Source: CALKJP01 sp046299555
Lineage (GTDB): Bacteria; Bacteroidota; Bacteroidia; JACCXN01
Reading direction: 5' to 3'
Length of the DNA: 64,000 bases
Assembly: GCA_046299555.1 (NCBI GenBank)
Contig: JBKBHS010000001.1
Span: forward strand, 124,001-188,000
Made by a program: the position numbers and the translations under genes
Shown here: positions 51,755-61,926 of the stretch, piece by piece
Position numbering within the stretch: the first letter of the stretch is position 1
How the letters are laid out: each line of letters begins with the position of its first letter
The notes under the pieces: generated by a model
What the model was told of the DNA's origin: nothing
Databases searched by the model: none
The model's input: only the letters and a program-made list of their open reading frames with translations

Positions 51755-54700
51755 TTATTTTTCCTTCACATTTACTCTTACTCCTTCTGAATGACTTGTG
51801 AATTCAGGCGCATACATACATTGAATAGTTGTTATTCCATTTGAAAAATCTCCTTGATGAAAAACTCGCAATGGATATTCAAACACATAAGTGCCTTTTG
51901 GCAAATAATCAAAAAAGAAATTAGTTGCAGCATCACCTGTACTTTCATAATATCCTAAACCACCTTGATAGCGATAGCCTGAAAGCACGTTCAATGGCTC
52001 AAAGCAAGAGGCTCTCATTTCTTTCATGTGAACATATTCCATACTTCTGTCAACTCGTAATTCAATTCTTACAATTACTTTATCTCCTACTTTTAATTCC
52101 TGATTTTTTTCTAAAGGAACAATTACATTTCCGGTAGCTGATGTTTTTTCAATGAACAATTTCTTGTTTAGTTTTAATGGAGTTTCATGTGCAGTTATTT
52201 TATCCAATTGTTCGAAATACTGCCAGTAAACTGCGCCCCACCCAATACCTTCATCTTTTTTAGTTACTGTAATATTTCCCATTTCTGGTTTTACAGATTT
52301 ATCTTTCCATGATGTTTTAAAATATCCTGTTCCTGCTTCAACTTTTAATCCCTGAACTTTTGAAGGAACAAAATTTATATCGCCCAGTTTTATTTCAATA
52401 TTATCCGCTGTAGTTTGTGTCCAGTCGCTTCCTGTTAATAAAAGTGCGTAACAAGCTTCGGCTGTTGCTTTGGTAGTTTTCCAATCTTGTACTTGTTTTT
52501 GTTTTAATAACCAAATACGTAATTCATCTACCAATTTTTTGTCTTTTGCTACTTCGTTAAACACTTCTAATAAAAGTGCATGGGTTTCGATGGGTGCCTG
52601 ATACCAATAATAGCCCGGCACATTTTCTTTCCAATACATTCCCAATTCTTCATGAAACAATGCATTTTCTTTTAATGATTTTACAATATCATTAGGAGTT
52701 AATTTATCTCCGGTACGATACAAAGCCAAAGCTATCATTCCCTGCGCATAGCGATTATTATCTAACCAATATTTTTGCATTTGACCATAGTAATAATCGT
52801 ATGCCTTTTGATTTTGATTAGATACTTTCACATCTGTAAAAAAGCTACGTGCATAGAAATAATGAATCTGAAAATTATTGATGTGTCGCTTTGACAAGTC
52901 TGCTTTATGACGCATTAATTCTTCATAATCTTCGCGCATTCTATTATCTAAATAATTTACTGCACGCTGCAACATGGCTTTCATTTCTTTGTCTTCTTTT
53001 GCATTGGTAATGTTTAAATGTTGCAAGTGACCGATACCCGCTACTATGTGTTGTGTAATATAACGGTCGTCTCTCATTCCCTTAAACCACATAAATCCTC
53101 CATTGGATGATTGCAGCTGCATCAATTTTTTTCTGGCAGTTGCCAATTCTTTAGACATACGATTCATATCAAATAAAAGTGCTACACGTTTCTTTCTTTC
53201 TGTTTCGCTTTTTGCATCCAACACCCAAGGTGTTTCTGCGAGTATAACACTTTTCAATTCCTGATTTTTTTCCAGATTAGACAGCAATGCTTCAGGAGAA
53301 TCTATTTTCCAACTTTCGAAAACAGCTTTGATTTTGGGATGCGAATTAGCTACATGTGTAGCAATGCTATTTGCATAATAACGGCTGAATGTTTGCTCGG
53401 CACATTCGTAGGGATACTCCATCATATATGGCAATGCTTGTATAGCATACCAAACCGGATTGGCTGTAAACTCCAATGTTAGCTGATGATGTTTTAACGT
53501 AGTAGAACCATTGTTTTGATTTATCAGTTTTTCAAAAGTGAAGTTTTTGGTTTGATTTCCTCTTATGGGTAATGGCAAAGATTCTGTTACTAACATTCTA
53601 TTAGTTAAAACAGGTATTACCATTTCTTCTCCATCACTATGTCTTCCGGATTTTGCTGTAGTGCGAACAATAACTGCATATACTCCTTCCGGAATAGAAA
53701 TGCTCCAGGTTGCAGAAGCACTTTGTTCTTTTTTAGCAGCAAATGATTTTTGTTTTTCTTTATTGGCAAATAAATTATCTAAAGGTTCGCGGGTATAAGC
53801 ATCTAATAATTGCATTTCTGTTTGTCCCTGAATATCGCCATCGGTTAAATTATTTATTTTAACTGAAATATTCATTTTATCCCCTTCTCTGAAAAAACGA
53901 GGCAGATTAGGAGTTACCATCAGTTCTTTTTGAGTAACAGTTTCTTTAGTAATGCTTGCATACTTTAAATCTTTGGTATGGGCCAATCCTAAAAACTTCC
54001 AGCGGGTTAATGCTTCAGGAGCTTTAAATGAAATAATGATTTCTCCTTGCTCATTCGTTTTTAACTCCGGCATAAAGAAGGCTGTTTCTTGTAAATTTGT
54101 TCTAACAGCAATTTGTTCTTCACCGCCCCTATTATCTTTGGGAGATTGTGCTTGTTGTAATGCAAAGTCTGCCTTCCCTTCCAGATTCTTATCTCCATCC
54201 ATATCATTATTCGCTTCTGCTTTAGTTTTTACAGCACTCTTTTTTAGAGTAGCCGTTGAAACCGGAGCTGCTGATTCTTCTTCTGCAATATCATACATTT
54301 CGTCTCTGGTGGCAGAGGCAGGTATAGCTCTTCCCCATCTACCTCCAGATACATAACCATTACTATAATATCCATAATAATTATCGTAACCAAACCAGTT
54401 TAAATAATCATATTCTCTATATGGCAATGAAGGATAACTATTCCAATTTTGGCTATATAACTGTGCAAAACTTGTAGTGGCGACTACCGTTTGCCAGCGA
54501 TACGTAGAATTATAGTTTCGAAATAAATTTAAATACCAGTTATGCGGTTTAAAAGCATCTAAAGATGCATCATACATGGCAGCTACCATTTCTGCTGCTA
54601 CTTTATCTCCTTTTTTATCTTTAATTTTTAAACGCCACTCTTCTTGTTGTCCGGGTAATAACTTATCTCTGAATGTTTCAAAAACAATATCGAGTTGTTT

Positions 54701-57700
54701 GTTGGTATGAGGCACATGAATTACTTGGTGGTAGTAATAAGAACGTCCATTTTTTACAAAGGTAAAATGAACCACAAAATTTCCTTTGTGCTTTTCAAGA
54801 ATAGGAAATTCAAATAATCGCTGCTCGTTATTTAATTTAACCCATTCTTTTTTCTCTATTTTATTTTCGTGTTCTACTTCTACTAATACATCGGTGTTTT
54901 CATAAGATGTTCCTAAAAGAAATATTGCTTTTTCACCCGGCTCGCCTTTATCTTTTATAGTAGTAAAAAAATCGGTGCTTGGCTTAAAAAGTTCTTTGGA
55001 ACCAGAACTATAAACCTCCACATAACGTTCTTCTTTTACTTCTTCTCCAAATTTATCTTTTAAGGATAATTCCAATAAATACACTCCCGGTTTACCAATT
55101 CCAAACTGAGAGACATCTAATTTTACTTTGTCTTTTACTTCAATAATTTTTTCAGCAGTTTTTTCTTTTTTTGAGAACTTAGATGGATTTGTTTCATCTG
55201 CATATTCATCGTATGGAAACTTTTTTACATACTCATCATAGCTTAATAAAAACTTATCCGGTTTTGTCCATAATCTTTTTCTGACAATACGATTATTTGG
55301 CTGAACACGGTGTACAATTAATTTAACATCGGCAGCCTCTGCTTGCCCATTTAAATTTTTTGTTTGAAGGACAAATTCATCCTTTGTTTGAACATCAATT
55401 TGTGTAGGTATTTCAAAATCAATCATGATGGATTGATAACCTACATTTAAGGTATAAGAGGTGCTTCTTGTTTCACCATTAATATCTGTTACATCTACAA
55501 AAACGGTGTAAGAAAAAGAAGGGCATTCTTCTTTACTTAAACTTTTATCAGGAATAGCATTAAAGTCAAATGTAAATGTTCCGTCTTCTTTTGTTTGAGT
55601 TGTTCCGCTGGTAATTTCCATAGCCGATGATGTTGGAGCACCACCTCTGTAATACCACCACCACCAATTGTAGCGTGCATTGCGTGAAACTCGATATTTC
55701 ACTTCAGCACCATCTACTACTGCTCCTGCATAACTTTTTGCATTTCCTGTAATGCTTACTTTGTCATTTAATCTGAAAGAACCTTTAACCGGATTAATTG
55801 TTACTTCAAACTTGGGTCGCTTATATTCTTCTACGCTAAAATAAAGACTACCAAAAGTATTGCTCAAATGCATTTGGCCGTTTAACACACCTGAAGGCAA
55901 TGTAAATGAACCATTAAAAGTACCATACTCATTGGTAGTAAATAATTGCTCGGTTACTTTTTGATAATTGACATCATATAATATTACATTGTTTGAAAAA
56001 TTGGTTTTAATTCTAGTACTATCGCCATTTGTTTCTAAAACAATTCCTTTAAAATAAATAGTCTGTCCCGGACGATAAATACTTCTATCGGCAAAGAAGT
56101 AAGTTTGAGTTCTCCACTTTTTTTCTTCAACATAGGGCTTATATTGGTAAACAGGGCTGTTGCTATATAATTTATCCTCACCATTTATAAATTCAAAATG
56201 AAGGTTTCTATAATTTCCACCAACCGGAATTTTAAAATTTCCTTCAGCATCGGTTGACAATTTATCTCGCTTTTCAAATTCATATTTTCTGGTTGAATAA
56301 TTATAGTTTTCAACCCATAATTGCACGATAACATTTTTTAAACGCTCACCGGTATTTCTTTCAAATACGTATCCATCAATTGTTCCATCAGGATTATTTC
56401 TACTAATGTATGCCATGTTGCTAATGTTTATTTCAGCATAGGCTACGGCATTATTTTTATATTGAAATGCAGATGTATCGGAACAAATAACAAAATAAGA
56501 ACCGAAAGCTAATTCAGGCAAAACAATTTCTACGGAATGTGTATTAAAATCAGCATCCTCCGGAAGTTTTATTTCCCATGATTTAATTGCTTTTTGCGCC
56601 AGTAGTTTTTTAATATTGTTCTCATCATAATAATATCGCTCCTTGTATTTTGGAAAAGGATTTTCTACAATTTTAAAATAAACCTTATTTAAGTTTTTAT
56701 ACGTAAGCAAGGCTCGAAATTCTTTGTCTTTTGGATTTACTCGCTCTGTTTGCAGCGACATACTTTTTTCTTCTATTTGAGCCAATAAGTATTTACACAA
56801 ACCTGCGCCATAAGATTTAGGATATTTTTCAATTGCCTGTTTACAAAGTTCGGCAGCCTTTTGCTTGCTAAATTTTGTTTCGGGCTTTAATTCATTATAG
56901 GGTATTGCATATAATAATTGTGCTTTTTCATGCATCAGATGTGCAACTGCAGCTTGTCCATTGTATTGATTAATTAATTCATCAATGGTTTTTTCATATA
57001 ATTCTGCTTTATTGCTTAATGCTGATTTTCGTTTTACAAATGCCAGTCTTTGTAATTCGGTATCTACAATAGCATCTGCGTTGTTTTGTTTTAATTGATA
57101 CGTTGTTAGTTCCTGAAATTTTTTAATCGCTTGATAGGAAAACGAAAAAGTGTCATTTGAGGGAATATTGATTTCTGAAAACAATTCTCCTTTTAAAAAA
57201 TATTTTTCATCATTTAAATGAAAGGCATCTGCCGATTGTGTTAAGGAGGCTTCGTCATTGGCAAAAAAATCAATGGCTCGGTATGCTAAAAACTCATACA
57301 GCGAAGAACGCAAATTACGACCTTCTTTTTGCGAGGAAACAATAACCGCATCAAATTGTGAAACTGGCAATTGTTGTAACTTATTTATTTCTGTGAGCGA
57401 TTGATTGTAATGATAAATTGTTTTGGCAACAATTTTTCGCAAATCCCAAGTACGTATATCTGTATGAATAAAATCAACAGTTTCTGTTCGATTTAAAAAA
57501 CGCCAGCGATTGTTTTGATAATAGCGCCAATATAAATCGGCCACCACCGAATGTGCTACTTGCTTACCCGGGAATAATAATTCTTCGGCATCTTTTTCTA
57601 TTTGAAGAATAGATTTTACCAAAGCGTCTTCCTCTTTATAGGAATAAAACTTGGCTCTGAATATTAAGGCCTTTATAATTTGAGGATGATTATTCTCCTG

Positions 57701-57928
57701 TTTAGCATTTTTATAAATGGATTCTACCATTTTTAAAGCCGACTCGGTAAGGCCTTTTTTTTCTAAGGAATCAACTTTTTTCCATTCGGAAGAATAGTTT
57801 TTCATGTTTTTATAATTTTCTTGAAAAAAGGGTTTTGGATTAAAAACACTTAGGGTGGCATTTTTAGAAAATGCCAAAAACAATGCACTTGAAACAAGAG
57901 CAATGGCGATGATTTTTTTAGCTTGCAT
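51755..57928 (-). CDS. Giant alpha-2-macroglobulin-family protein (2057 residues)
   Basis: A secreted or periplasmic protein with an N-terminal hydrophobic signal (about 6-22, no lipobox), a helical N-terminal region to about 400, macroglobulin (MG) domains from about 500 (Y-F-F-A-D-R-S-I-Y-R-P-G-Q-T-I-Y-F-K-G is the MG2 hallmark near 615), an A2M domain with L-P-R-F-F-R-E-G-D around 1350, and a thioester domain with C1509-A-E-Q in Y-E-C-A-E-Q-T-F. C-x-E-Q is the thioester motif that covalently traps proteases. Bacterial relatives protect the envelope from foreign proteases. No penicillin-binding protein PBP1C gene, the usual partner in proteobacteria, is adjacent. Confidence 0.92.
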   Translation of the reverse strand: MQAKKIIAIALVSSALFLAFSKNATLSVFNPKPFFQENYKNMKNYSSEWKKVDSLEKKGLTESALKMVESIYKNAKQENNHPQIIKALIFRAKFYSYKEEDALVKSILQIEKDAEELLFPGKQVAHSVVADLYWRYYQNNRWRFLNRTETVDFIHTDIRTWDLRKIVAKTIYHYNQSLTEINKLQQLPVSQFDAVIVSSQKEGRNLRSSLYEFLAYRAIDFFANDEASLTQSADAFHLNDEKYFLKGELFSEINIPSNDTFSFSYQAIKKFQELTTYQLKQNNADAIVDTELQRLAFVKRKSALSNKAELYEKTIDELINQYNGQAAVAHLMHEKAQLLYAIPYNELKPETKFSKQKAAELCKQAIEKYPKSYGAGLCKYLLAQIEEKSMSLQTERVNPKDKEFRALLTYKNLNKVYFKIVENPFPKYKERYYYDENNIKKLLAQKAIKSWEIKLPEDADFNTHSVEIVLPELAFGSYFVICSDTSAFQYKNNAVAYAEINISNMAYISRNNPDGTIDGYVFERNTGERLKNVIVQLWVENYNYSTRKYEFEKRDKLSTDAEGNFKIPVGGNYRNLHFEFINGEDKLYSNSPVYQYKPYVEEKKWRTQTYFFADRSIYRPGQTIYFKGIVLETNGDSTRIKTNFSNNVILYDVNYQKVTEQLFTTNEYGTFNGSFTLPSGVLNGQMHLSNTFGSLYFSVEEYKRPKFEVTINPVKGSFRLNDKVSITGNAKSYAGAVVDGAEVKYRVSRNARYNWWWWYYRGGAPTSSAMEITSGTTQTKEDGTFTFDFNAIPDKSLSKEECPSFSYTVFVDVTDINGETRSTSYTLNVGYQSIMIDFEIPTQIDVQTKDEFVLQTKNLNGQAEAADVKLIVHRVQPNNRIVRKRLWTKPDKFLLSYDEYVKKFPYDEYADETNPSKFSKKEKTAEKIIEVKDKVKLDVSQFGIGKPGVYLLELSLKDKFGEEVKEERYVEVYSSGSKELFKPSTDFFTTIKDKGEPGEKAIFLLGTSYENTDVLVEVEHENKIEKKEWVKLNNEQRLFEFPILEKHKGNFVVHFTFVKNGRSYYYHQVIHVPHTNKQLDIVFETFRDKLLPGQQEEWRLKIKDKKGDKVAAEMVAAMYDASLDAFKPHNWYLNLFRNYNSTYRWQTVVATTSFAQLYSQNWNSYPSLPYREYDYLNWFGYDNYYGYYSNGYVSGGRWGRAIPASATRDEMYDIAEEESAAPVSTATLKKSAVKTKAEANNDMDGDKNLEGKADFALQQAQSPKDNRGGEEQIAVRTNLQETAFFMPELKTNEQGEIIISFKAPEALTRWKFLGLAHTKDLKYASITKETVTQKELMVTPNLPRFFREGDKMNISVKINNLTDGDIQGQTEMQLLDAYTREPLDNLFANKEKQKSFAAKKEQSASATWSISIPEGVYAVIVRTTAKSGRHSDGEEMVIPVLTNRMLVTESLPLPIRGNQTKNFTFEKLINQNNGSTTLKHHQLTLEFTANPVWYAIQALPYMMEYPYECAEQTFSRYYANSIATHVANSHPKIKAVFESWKIDSPEALLSNLEKNQELKSVILAETPWVLDAKSETERKKRVALLFDMNRMSKELATARKKLMQLQSSNGGFMWFKGMRDDRYITQHIVAGIGHLQHLNITNAKEDKEMKAMLQRAVNYLDNRMREDYEELMRHKADLSKRHINNFQIHYFYARSFFTDVKVSNQNQKAYDYYYGQMQKYWLDNNRYAQGMIALALYRTGDKLTPNDIVKSLKENALFHEELGMYWKENVPGYYWYQAPIETHALLLEVFNEVAKDKKLVDELRIWLLKQKQVQDWKTTKATAEACYALLLTGSDWTQTTADNIEIKLGDINFVPSKVQGLKVEAGTGYFKTSWKDKSVKPEMGNITVTKKDEGIGWGAVYWQYFEQLDKITAHETPLKLNKKLFIEKTSATGNVIVPLEKNQELKVGDKVIVRIELRVDRSMEYVHMKEMRASCFEPLNVLSGYRYQGGLGYYESTGDAATNFFFDYLPKGTYVFEYPLRVFHQGDFSNGITTIQCMYAPEFTSHSEGVRVNVKEK

Positions 57929-57996
57929 ACAAAATGATATTTACTTGTTTAGTCAAGTTGATGCAAGTTATTCTAAAATTCCATAAAGCGGCATAA

Positions 57997-58026
57997 AAAA
58001 ATCCCGAAAAATTTTTCGGGATTTTT
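57997..58026 (-). terminator. Terminator of the S74-protein operon
   Basis: A perfect 30-bp palindrome (AAAAATCCCGAAAAA with its complement). On the minus strand it ends in a run of five T, 30 bp beyond the stop of the S74 protein. The symmetry lets it work on both strands. Confidence 0.75.
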
Positions 58027-58055
58027 AGATTCTTAAGATTTATCGAGTATTTGTT

Positions 58056-59777
58056 TTACTTTTCTGAAGTTTGCTTGTGTGCATTTAATTGTGTTTTTAT
58101 AAGATCAATTTCTGCTTTTAGCATATCTAGTTCAGAAGATTTCTTTTTTAAAAGATCAATTTCATTTTTTTGAGATTCTATAATAGCTTGTTGTTCCTGA
58201 ACAGCTTTTGTAAGAATAGGAATTAATTCTTGATAATTCATTCCTTTATAACCATTTATTGTTGTAACAACTAAATTTGGGAATAATTTCTCAACTTCTT
58301 GTGCAATAAAACCAAAATGCAAGTGTTCTTGTTGATCGCTTTCTAAGCTAGAATCTAAAATATATGACACCGGACGCAAGTCCATTACCGATTTTAATCC
58401 ACTATTTATATTCATAATGTCTTTCTTAAATCTTTCATCAGAACGAGTAACGTATCCTGTCATAAATGTACTTGCTCCAACAATATCCCATGTTGACAAA
58501 CCTCCTCCCCATGCATTGGGCCAGTCATTCTGTCTTGAAGCTGAACTTGCAGTAATAATTGCAGTTGTTGGTCCATCATTATTGCTTCCATTACCTGCAG
58601 AATAATTTGAACTTTTTATTACATGTAAAGGGACAAGCGGATTATTTGTACCTATTCCAACAAATCCTGCATTATTTATTCTCATGCGTTCACTAAGTGT
58701 TGTTGAGCCATCGGGTGTAGTTGAAAATACAATTCTGCCCGGCATATCACCAACACTTGATGTAGCATCAACTTCAAATTTTATTTCGGCAGCAGATTGG
58801 AAATTTGAACCATCATATCCATTTGCCCTTAATCTACCAAGTATTCCTCCACTTCCTATTATAGTAGGGCTAGCTAATGTTCCCTGTGCTCTTTGAAAGT
58901 AAATATCATTTACGTTACCATAATTACTAAATAATGCTGTTGGATTTGGTGTTACTTGAACTACATCTAATTGGCCAGCAGGAGTAGTTGTTCCTATACC
59001 AACTCTTCCATTTGATTGTATTCTAACCTTTTCAGAATAGCTTCCGGAATTATTTGTAAAGAATCTTAAATCTCCCGAAACATTGGGACCTGCAGTTACA
59101 GCTGCTAAATAACTTTCAATACCAGCAGTTCGTCTATCAGCAGAAGCAACTCCAGTTGCAGCATAATGCAATTCTCCTAATTTATTGGTTGCTGTTGATT
59201 TTGATGATCCTAGCGTAATTAAAGCAAAATCATTTGCTCCGGTTTCGCCATCATGAACATGTAAAAGTGTAGGAGTTGCCGAAGGGGTATATACTGTTGC
59301 GAAATTTGTACCTATACCTACTCTATTAGTTCCTGCAGCATCACTACGAATATGTATTTTACTAATATTGTTAACTCGTATTTGCAAATCATTTGCATCT
59401 GTTGTTCCTAAAAAGTTGCTTGAAGGATTTGTTCCGGCATTACCTGTTAATTTCCAATTATCGCCATCGGTTGCTACCCTTACCCAAACAGTACCATTCC
59501 AGTAGTAATAACCCGGTGTAACATTATTAGGTGGAGTACCCGCAGTAGCGGTATTGTAAACCATTAAACTTGTTGCAGGAGAGGCAATAGTGGTAACATC
59601 AGTTGTGCTTGTTAAAGCAACTCTTGGAATCAATACACCCTTATTACTTGCTGCAACATCTAACATGGCGCTATTGTCTGGCGTTGCTCCTGTTGCATTA
59701 ATACCTACATTTTGAGCAAAATTTTGCTTAGCAAGTAATAATAAAACTGATAAAGAATAAAAAATTAGCTTTTTCAT
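58056..59777 (-). CDS. Surface protein with S74 (endosialidase chaperone-like) domain
   Basis: A 573-residue protein: signal peptide about 1-21 (ending N-F-A-Q), N-V-G-I-N and repeated R-V-G-I-G-T-x-x-P beta segments like those of phage tail fibres, then an S74 intramolecular-chaperone domain at about 440-535 (S-D-E-R-F-K-K-D-I ... L-R-P-V-S-Y ... G-F-I-A-Q-E-V-E-K-L-F-P) and a C-terminal coiled coil (about 520-570). S74 domains cut themselves off trimeric fibres after folding; the Ser and Lys of S-D-E-R-x-K are present. It has no T9SS sorting domain. Last gene of the leftward surface operon. Confidence 0.88.
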   Translation of the reverse strand: MKKLIFYSLSVLLLLAKQNFAQNVGINATGATPDNSAMLDVAASNKGVLIPRVALTSTTDVTTIASPATSLMVYNTATAGTPPNNVTPGYYYWNGTVWVRVATDGDNWKLTGNAGTNPSSNFLGTTDANDLQIRVNNISKIHIRSDAAGTNRVGIGTNFATVYTPSATPTLLHVHDGETGANDFALITLGSSKSTATNKLGELHYAATGVASADRRTAGIESYLAAVTAGPNVSGDLRFFTNNSGSYSEKVRIQSNGRVGIGTTTPAGQLDVVQVTPNPTALFSNYGNVNDIYFQRAQGTLASPTIIGSGGILGRLRANGYDGSNFQSAAEIKFEVDATSSVGDMPGRIVFSTTPDGSTTLSERMRINNAGFVGIGTNNPLVPLHVIKSSNYSAGNGSNNDGPTTAIITASSASRQNDWPNAWGGGLSTWDIVGASTFMTGYVTRSDERFKKDIMNINSGLKSVMDLRPVSYILDSSLESDQQEHLHFGFIAQEVEKLFPNLVVTTINGYKGMNYQELIPILTKAVQEQQAIIESQKNEIDLLKKKSSELDMLKAEIDLIKTQLNAHKQTSEK

Positions 59778-59804
59778 AACTGAGTATTTATTATATTTTT
59801 AAAT

Positions 59805-61925
59805 CTACTCTGCAGGAATTGCAAAGAACTGATTTTCTCCCCAAGCATTTGCTGCAAAATTATGCGCATTACATGTTGTTCCTCCCGTTCTATCAATATT
59901 AGCCCATAAGTAATAAGTTTGATTGGTACCGGTATTATTATTAATATAAATTGATCCGCTTGTCATTCCATAAAAAGAGGGAGCTACCACTGAACCACTT
60001 ACCAATTGGCTTCCAATAATTTGAGGAGAGGGACTAAAAGTAACATTGCTATTTGATAAAGAAGTTCTAATCCATAAAGCTCTATCCAAACCGGTTCCAT
60101 CCCAACCATTTGTTCCTGCATTACTAGGAGAAATTAATTCAAAGATAAATACAACCCATTTTCCGGGAGGTAAGGTAATAAAAGATCCTGTATATTGCCA
60201 TGAGGGAGTAGCTACTGTTAAATGATTAGGGACTGTTGGATTATGAACTCCAAATACAACACCTGCGTATGCGCTGGTTTGTAATTTGTTCCAACGATTG
60301 GTTTGCCAGTAATAATATCCTGGAGTTATGGCGTTTTGCCCTGTACCAGCTGTTGCTGTATTATAAACCAATATACCATCTACTACTCCGGGAACAGTTA
60401 CATTATCAGTTGCGCCAGTTAATGCTATACGAGGAAAGATAGCTCCTTTATTATTAGATGTAACATCTAATTGCGCAGACGCGACAGGAGCAGGAGTTCC
60501 AATTCCAATTCTACCATCAGATAGTATTCTCATCTTTTCTGTAAACACATTATTATCGTTGGTAAAAAATCGCAAATCTCCTGAAGCATTATTTCCTGAT
60601 ACTGCAGTTAAATAACTTTCAATACCGGCAGTTCTTCTATCATTAGTAATTTGTGTGGCTCCGAAATTTAATACCCCGGCTCTATTTCCGGGTGTGGTAG
60701 AATGAGTGCTTAATATTAATTGACTAAATGTAGATGTTCCACCATCGTGTACATGTAATACCGATGAATTAATACCTGCTCCCATCATATTGGTAACTGG
60801 CGTAATAGTTCCAATACCTACTGTTGGATGAGTAAAATCTAATATTCTCATTCGGTTTACCCCACCTGTTCTGAATTGCAAATGTTGGTTATCATTTGTA
60901 CCTATCCAATTAGATGTTGGATTTGTTCCTGTATTTCCTGTAGTAAGCCAAGCTCCGGTAGTTGAAGTAAATGTTTGAGGCTGGTCGGTTGTTAAAGTTA
61001 TTGTTCCACTGTTATTCCATGTAAGGTTGGTAATATTCCAGTTTGGTCCGGTTGGTCCTGTGCTTCCCGTTGAACCGGTATTCCCTGTGGCTCCTGTAGG
61101 CCCTACTATTCCTGTTGGGCCAATATTCCCTGTAGCTCCTGTACTTCCGGTAGCACCTGTATTACCCGTTGCACCGGTAACACCTGTAGAACCTGTTGCT
61201 CCTGTATTTCCCGTTATTCCGGTAGCTCCAGTTACTCCTGTTGCTCCAGTATTACCAGTAAATCCTGTATTACCTGTAGGTCCTGTGGCTCCAGTATTAC
61301 CTGTTGCACCGGTAACACCTGTGGAACCTGTTGCTCCTGTTACTCCTTGTATTCCTGTTGGGCCCGTATTCCCGGTTACTCCTGTGCTTCCGGTAGCACC
61401 TGTATTACCCGTTGCACCGGTAACACCTGTAGAACCTGTTGCTCCTGTATTTCCCGTTATTCCGGTAGCTCCCGTTATTCCTGTTGGTCCGGTATCGCCT
61501 GTTGCTCCAGTACTTCCGGTAGTACCTGTATTACCGGTAGCGCCTGTAAATCCGGTTGCTCCGGTTGCGCCCGTTGGTCCTTGAATTCCTGTAGCTCCCG
61601 TATTACCCGTTGCTCCTGTTGCTCCACTCTGTGCAGCACATAAAGAAACCCATGTGGTGCTTGCTGCTATGTAATAATAGTAGCATTCGGCATCGGTATC
61701 ATATACCAATAATGAATTGGCCGGATTTACAATGGCCAACCGCTGGGCAGTGGTCATGCGTGGAATTAATAAACCCTTGTCTGTTGCATCAATTTCCAAT
61801 TTTGATGAAGAATGTGGTGTATTTGTACCAATCCCTACATTGTTTTGTGCTTTTGTAAAACTTACTAATCCTGAAAAAAAAACTATTGTAAGTAAAATAC
61901 TTCTTCTAATTATTAAATTTTTCAT
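59805..61925 (-). CDS. Collagen-like repeat surface protein
   Basis: 706 residues from ATG 61925 (M-K-N-L-I-I-R-R-S-I-L); an upstream ATG at 61952 overlaps the previous gene and adds nine residues. Signal peptide about 1-26 (ending T-K-A-Q), an N-terminal V-G-I-G-T beta domain shared with the next gene upstream, then about 65 collagen-type G-x-T triplets (bases about 61040-61625), a T-G-N-T-G-T-N-P linker, and a C-terminal half with V-G-I-G-T and beta-rich regions but no S74 domain. Thr-rich bacterial collagens of this type form trimeric fibres. It starts 1 bp after the preceding stop. Confidence 0.88.
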   Translation of the reverse strand: MKNLIIRRSILLTIVFFSGLVSFTKAQNNVGIGTNTPHSSSKLEIDATDKGLLIPRMTTAQRLAIVNPANSLLVYDTDAECYYYYIAASTTWVSLCAAQSGATGATGNTGATGIQGPTGATGATGFTGATGNTGTTGSTGATGDTGPTGITGATGITGNTGATGSTGVTGATGNTGATGSTGVTGNTGPTGIQGVTGATGSTGVTGATGNTGATGPTGNTGFTGNTGATGVTGATGITGNTGATGSTGVTGATGNTGATGSTGATGNIGPTGIVGPTGATGNTGSTGSTGPTGPNWNITNLTWNNSGTITLTTDQPQTFTSTTGAWLTTGNTGTNPTSNWIGTNDNQHLQFRTGGVNRMRILDFTHPTVGIGTITPVTNMMGAGINSSVLHVHDGGTSTFSQLILSTHSTTPGNRAGVLNFGATQITNDRRTAGIESYLTAVSGNNASGDLRFFTNDNNVFTEKMRILSDGRIGIGTPAPVASAQLDVTSNNKGAIFPRIALTGATDNVTVPGVVDGILVYNTATAGTGQNAITPGYYYWQTNRWNKLQTSAYAGVVFGVHNPTVPNHLTVATPSWQYTGSFITLPPGKWVVFIFELISPSNAGTNGWDGTGLDRALWIRTSLSNSNVTFSPSPQIIGSQLVSGSVVAPSFYGMTSGSIYINNNTGTNQTYYLWANIDRTGGTTCNAHNFAANAWGENQFFAIPAE
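60997..61229. repeat. 233-bp segment identical to 62873-63105
   Basis: The two collagen-like genes match base for base over 233 bp here (offset 1876). The copies differ upstream of the segment (A versus G at 60996/62872) and downstream of it (A versus T at 61230/63106). It covers the end of the collagen tract and the start of the linker. It is best explained by recent gene conversion or unequal exchange. Confidence 0.85.
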
Positions 61926-61926
61926 C

